DNA of 64,000 nt from Nostoc sp. UHCC 0302 (lineage in GTDB: Bacteria > Cyanobacteriota > Cyanobacteriia > Cyanobacteriales > Nostocaceae). The notes beneath the pieces are model-generated. The model had not been told where the DNA came from. It searched no databases and saw only the letters and a list, made by a program, of their open reading frames with translations. This document shows positions 60,687-64,000 of the stretch, piece after piece. The first letter of the stretch is position 1. The number at the start of each line of letters is the position of its first letter. The stretch covers positions 3,350,501 through 3,414,500 of the forward strand of contig NZ_CP151099.1 of the NCBI RefSeq assembly GCF_038096175.1, written 5' to 3'. Both the position numbers and the translations under genes were made by a program.

Positions 60687-62126
60687 TTATGCTTTTTGAC
60701 TTAGTACAGGAATTTCAATACAAAATTCTGTGCTTTTCCCCGGCTCAGAGACAAAAGAAAGAGTCCCACCATGTTTCTCCTCAATAATTTGCCGACTTAT
60801 AGATAAACCCAACCCTGTGCCCTTTCCTACCGGTTTGGTAGTAAACATTGGTTCAGATAACCGTTGTTTGACTTCTTCTGTCATACCGATGCCATTATCG
60901 GCAATTTTAATTACTACAACTGAACTTTGTTGATGTATAGCAGTGCGAATCGTGATTTTTCCGTTATCCTCTACCGATAACAAATTAACGCCATTTGCTG
61001 CAATTTGGGGAAGGTTTGCAACATAGTTGCTCTTAGTTATCAATGACTCTTCTATAGCATCTATTGCATTAGCAAGGAGATTCATAAAAACTTGATTCAG
61101 TGGGCCTGGAAAACATTCTACAGGTGGCAAAGTTCCATAATCTTTAATAATCTGAATTTCAGAACGTTCTGAGTTGGCTTTTAAGCGATATTGTAAAATC
61201 AATAGCGTGCTATCAATACCTTCATGAATATCTATAGGTTGTACTACTGAATCATCCCGACGTGAAAAATGCCTAAGTGAATGAATCATCTGTGCTAGGC
61301 GCTTTGTTCCTTTGTACATAGATGACATAATTTGCGGAGAATCTTGCATTAAGAAATCAATATCAATTTCATCTATTTTTTGCTGAATTTCTCCTTCAGG
61401 ATTGGGATAATATTGTTGATAAAGTTTAAATAAATCAATAAAATTTTGGGTGTATTCTGAGGCGTGATTAAGATTTCCTAAAATGAAGTTAACTGGATTG
61501 TTAATTTCATGAGCAATTCCAGCAACCAATTCACCAAGGGTTGACATCTTTTCTTGTTGTATCAGACGAACCTGAGCTTGCTGAAAATTATGAAGTGCTT
61601 GAGATAGTTGAAAAGTACGTTCATCTACCCTTTGCTCTAACTCCTGAGTTAGCTTTTGTAACTTGGTTTCGACTGCAAGACGGTCGGCTATTTCTTGTTG
61701 AAGTTGCTGATTATGAATTTGGAGTTGCTTAGTTAGATTACGGATTTGTAGATGTGTCTTGATACGAGCCAGTACTTCTTCATGCTCAAACGGTTTAGTA
61801 ATGTAATCTACTGCTCCCAAACTCAAACCCTTTACTTTATCGACAGTTTCAGAGAGAGCTGTCATAAAAATTATGGGGATATCACAGGTTACAGGATTTA
61901 ACTTTAAACGCTGGCAGGCTGTAAATCCGTCAATTCCAGGCATCATTACATCTAAAAGTATGATATCAGGACAAGCGTATTCAGCTTGAGCGATCGCTCC
62001 TTCACCATTCACAGCAATCAATATCTCCCAACCTGTATCCATTAATGTTTCAGATAGTACTTCCAAATTATTGGGATTATCATCCACAATCAAAATTACC
62101 CCTGTCTCCATAACAGGTATATTCAT
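60687..62126 (-). CDS. Receiver-histidine kinase
   Basis: This 479-residue protein has an N-terminal receiver (D15/D16 acidic pair, D59 in IILLDVMMPGIDGF, K111 in YITKPF), a coiled linker at about 125-195 (LTKQLQIHNQQLQQEIADRL), HisKA with H206 in VAGIAHEINNPVNFILGNL, and a HATPase (NLLANAIDAIEES, DNGIGMT, GKGTGLGLSISRQI). The HEINNP type is typical of NtrB/ArcB-like soluble kinases. Its ATG overlaps the stop of the upstream hybrid kinase by 4 bases, so the two are co-translated and may pass phosphate between them. Confidence 0.95.
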   Translation of the reverse strand: MNIPVMETGVILIVDDNPNNLEVLSETLMDTGWEILIAVNGEGAIAQAEYACPDIILLDVMMPGIDGFTACQRLKLNPVTCDIPIIFMTALSETVDKVKGLSLGAVDYITKPFEHEEVLARIKTHLQIRNLTKQLQIHNQQLQQEIADRLAVETKLQKLTQELEQRVDERTFQLSQALHNFQQAQVRLIQQEKMSTLGELVAGIAHEINNPVNFILGNLNHASEYTQNFIDLFKLYQQYYPNPEGEIQQKIDEIDIDFLMQDSPQIMSSMYKGTKRLAQMIHSLRHFSRRDDSVVQPIDIHEGIDSTLLILQYRLKANSERSEIQIIKDYGTLPPVECFPGPLNQVFMNLLANAIDAIEESLITKSNYVANLPQIAANGVNLLSVEDNGKITIRTAIHQQSSVVVIKIADNGIGMTEEVKQRLSEPMFTTKPVGKGTGLGLSISRQIIEEKHGGTLSFVSEPGKSTEFCIEIPVLSQKA

Positions 62127-64000
62127 TGTTCTTCTCCTCGATATGGTTGGATAAATTCCCTAATTTTTTCAATTTGAAAGCTTTTAGCAAGTTGCTCTAA
62201 TTGTTCGGCAAATAGTATAAACTTCTCATCCAAAAGTTTCAATTTTTGGGCTTGCTCTCGAATGCCTTTGATATTACCTCTCATCGCCAACTCAAATAGT
62301 TTCTCGATTTCTTCAGGTGGTGGAGAAATTAAGTAAGTATTTGATAGTGAGGAATCAGCAGAAATAACTTTTAGATTTTGGGTTTCCTTTACTCCTTCTT
62401 GACTCTGGGGAAAATCATAAATCCACTCAAATTTTAAGTGCTTCTGTAACTTCTGAAACAATTCAGTAGCTTGCACTGGTTTAGGCAGAAATTCGTCGCC
62501 TCCTACTTCTAAACTCTCATGCTGGTCAGATTCAAATACACTGGCAGATGAAACAATTATTGGTAAATTATCAAATGACAACATACGCAAGTTACGGATC
62601 ATTTCTAAGCCATTCATGACTGGCATAAACAAGTCAGTGATAATTAAATCAGGTTTAAACTCGACTGTTTGAGCTAAGCCGTCTTGACCATTAGTTGCCT
62701 CGGTTATTTCAAAACCAATATCACTTAATAAATTAACAATAATAGAACGGTTTTCCTCATTGTCATCTACAATCAAAACTTTCCGCTTATTGCCAGTAAT
62801 CCCAACAATTGTACTTTCAGCAGTTACGATAGAACTATTTTTGTTATGGATAGTATTTAGTGTCCCATTTACAGGTTTTTCTGGTACAGTTTCATAAACC
62901 CATTTAATTTGTAAATATTTTTCTAACTTCTGAAGTAAATCATCAGTGTGTACAGGTTTAGGTAGAAAATCATCTGCACCAACTCCTAAACTTTTGTGTT
63001 GATCAGATTCAAACACACTAGCAGATGAAACTATGATGATCAACTCCTGAAACTCCTCTTGCTGACGGAGGCGGCGTGTTAATTCAAAGCCATCCATTAC
63101 GGGCATTGTCAGGTCTGTAATGATTAAATCAGGTAGAAATTGCATAGCTTTATCTAAGCCTTCTTGGCCGTCACTTGCCTCTATAATTTCAAATCCAATT
63201 TCATCTAGTAGATTTATAACAACAGAACGGTTTTCCCACTTATCGTCCACAATTAAGATTTTCCTTTGACCAGTGGCAATTCCGACAATTTTGTCAGCAG
63301 ACATGACTCTAGCTGATTCCATCCAATCCACTGATTCTTGCAAATCCAAGTCAATCCAAAAAGTGCTGCCTTGACCTATTTCACTTTTTACTTGGATTGT
63401 ACTATCCATTAATTGCACAATTCGCTGACTAATAGCTAAACCTAATCCAGTACCTTCTGATTGCTTTTTAACCTCTCCGACTTGCTCAAATGGTAAAAAT
63501 ATTTTTGCTACTTGTTCTTGACTCATGCCAATTCCCGTATCGATGATTTGAAATCGAATTTTATGAATTGGTTTTTGATCACTTTCATTTACTAAGAATT
63601 GGTCAACAAAACTAATAGTAAATCTCACTCCTCCTTTCTCGGTAAATTTAATGGCATTACCTAGTAGATTAATTAAGACTTGTCGCAATCGTTTTTCATC
63701 TGCCCAAATGCCAATAGGTAGTTCTGAAGTTGGTTGGTAAATGAATGAAATGCCTTTTTGGTCAGCACGAATACGGCAAATTTCTACTACACTCTGGAGA
63801 AACGCTGGAAAATGAAAGTCACTTTTGTAAAGTTCCATTCTCTGGGCTTCTATTTTGGATAAATCTAGAATGTCGTTAATTAGTGTTAATAGGTGTGAAC
63901 CACATTGGTGAATAATTCTTAAGCCGTCTTGCTGTTTATCAGTTAAAGTTTTATCTCGTTGGAGAATTTGAGCATAACCCAGGATACCGTTAAGAGGAGT
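62123..64000 (-). CDS. Hybrid histidine kinase with two C-terminal receivers, N-terminus beyond the right edge
   Basis: The frame is open to the window end. It begins within HisKA (TPLNGILGYAQILQRDKTL, which normally follows the His), then HATPase (NLLGNAIKFTEKGG, DTGIGMS, GTGLGLAISQRI), receiver 1 (KILIVDDKWENRSVVINLLD, acceptor in LIITDLTMPVMDG), receiver 2 (KVLIVDDNEENRSIIVNLLS, acceptor in LIITDLFMPVMNG) and an alpha-helical tail of about 90 residues. An ATG at 63838 is internal, not the start. The His itself lies just outside the window. The 4-base overlap with the next kinase gene makes an operon. Confidence 0.93.
   Translation of the reverse strand, partial: TPLNGILGYAQILQRDKTLTDKQQDGLRIIHQCGSHLLTLINDILDLSKIEAQRMELYKSDFHFPAFLQSVVEICRIRADQKGISFIYQPTSELPIGIWADEKRLRQVLINLLGNAIKFTEKGGVRFTISFVDQFLVNESDQKPIHKIRFQIIDTGIGMSQEQVAKIFLPFEQVGEVKKQSEGTGLGLAISQRIVQLMDSTIQVKSEIGQGSTFWIDLDLQESVDWMESARVMSADKIVGIATGQRKILIVDDKWENRSVVINLLDEIGFEIIEASDGQEGLDKAMQFLPDLIITDLTMPVMDGFELTRRLRQQEEFQELIIIVSSASVFESDQHKSLGVGADDFLPKPVHTDDLLQKLEKYLQIKWVYETVPEKPVNGTLNTIHNKNSSIVTAESTIVGITGNKRKVLIVDDNEENRSIIVNLLSDIGFEITEATNGQDGLAQTVEFKPDLIITDLFMPVMNGLEMIRNLRMLSFDNLPIIVSSASVFESDQHESLEVGGDEFLPKPVQATELFQKLQKHLKFEWIYDFPQSQEGVKETQNLKVISADSSLSNTYLISPPPEEIEKLFELAMRGNIKGIREQAQKLKLLDEKFILFAEQLEQLAKSFQIEKIREFIQPYRGEEQ

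Noticed and set aside
1-64000. tRNA, rRNA and riboswitches
   Set aside because: I looked for cloverleaf ends and conserved riboswitch cores while reading and saw none. A covariance search would settle it.

Overview
The window looks like a filamentous, Nostoc-type cyanobacterium. The octamer GCGATCGC (HIP1) recurs through most of it. There is a typical cyanobacterial HU protein, many large multi-domain histidine kinases, a pentapeptide-repeat protein, short palindromic repeats of the kind known from Nostoc, several insertion sequences and a group II intron. Nothing in the sequence says whether this is chromosome or a large plasmid. Eroded pieces that could come from a plasmid replication gene lie at 53-60 kb.

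Layout. 0-10.7 kb: a signalling block on the minus strand (receiver, receiver-PAS-kinase, a seven-PAS protein that has lost its kinase core, and a receiver/winged-helix/Hpt/degenerate-GGDEF regulator), with a cupin, a secreted protein and a VOC-like protein on the plus strand. 10.9-11.1 kb: a three-repeat CRISPR-like array with no cas gene nearby. 11.4-19.0 kb: mobile elements (a frameshifted 1.84-kb IS with complete ends, an ISAs1-type, an IS1-type and an IS66 remnant) around an intact HU gene and a DUF1186 gene. 19-25.5 kb: a CmcJ-like oxidoreductase, nitronate monooxygenase, a small membrane protein, a methyltransferase, and gene debris split by a 252-bp MITE. 25.5-29.3 kb: a BASS permease - DUF202 - arylsulfatase operon. 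29.7-31.6 kb: a broken dinB, a pentapeptide protein and a VOC protein. 32.3-37.7 kb: a five-gene minus-strand operon (PP-loop ATPase, ATP-grasp ligase, class II glutamine amidotransferase, Fe/2-oxoglutarate oxygenase, EamA exporter) that reads like a small biosynthetic cluster and has no HIP1 sites. 37.7-39.7 kb: palindromic repeats and IS remnants. 39.7-45.8 kb: a partner-switching/two-component operon (SpoIIE phosphatase, membrane sensor kinase, two receiver proteins) preceded by a dead RsbW-like gene. 46.1-48.0 kb: a second HU gene split by an IS4-type element with a 9-bp target duplication. 48.4-55.8 kb: a solute-binding protein, a J-domain protein, an Rpn pseudogene, a MOSC-alkyltransferase-like fusion, a secreted phosphoesterase-like protein and a small hypothetical protein. 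56-60.6 kb: gene remnants, strong hairpins and a group II intron. 60.7-64 kb: an overlapping kinase pair running off the right edge.

How the parts fit. Signalling genes dominate, and several are broken or split (kinase-core deletion, nonsense-split hybrid kinase, dead anti-sigma kinase), so the region is being remodelled by mobile DNA. The strongest candidate for an undescribed system is the 32.3-37.7 kb operon. Its amidotransferase, PP-loop and ATP-grasp enzymes suggest amide or peptide bond formation on a small molecule, followed by oxidation and export. All assignments come from reading motifs by eye. No database search was run.
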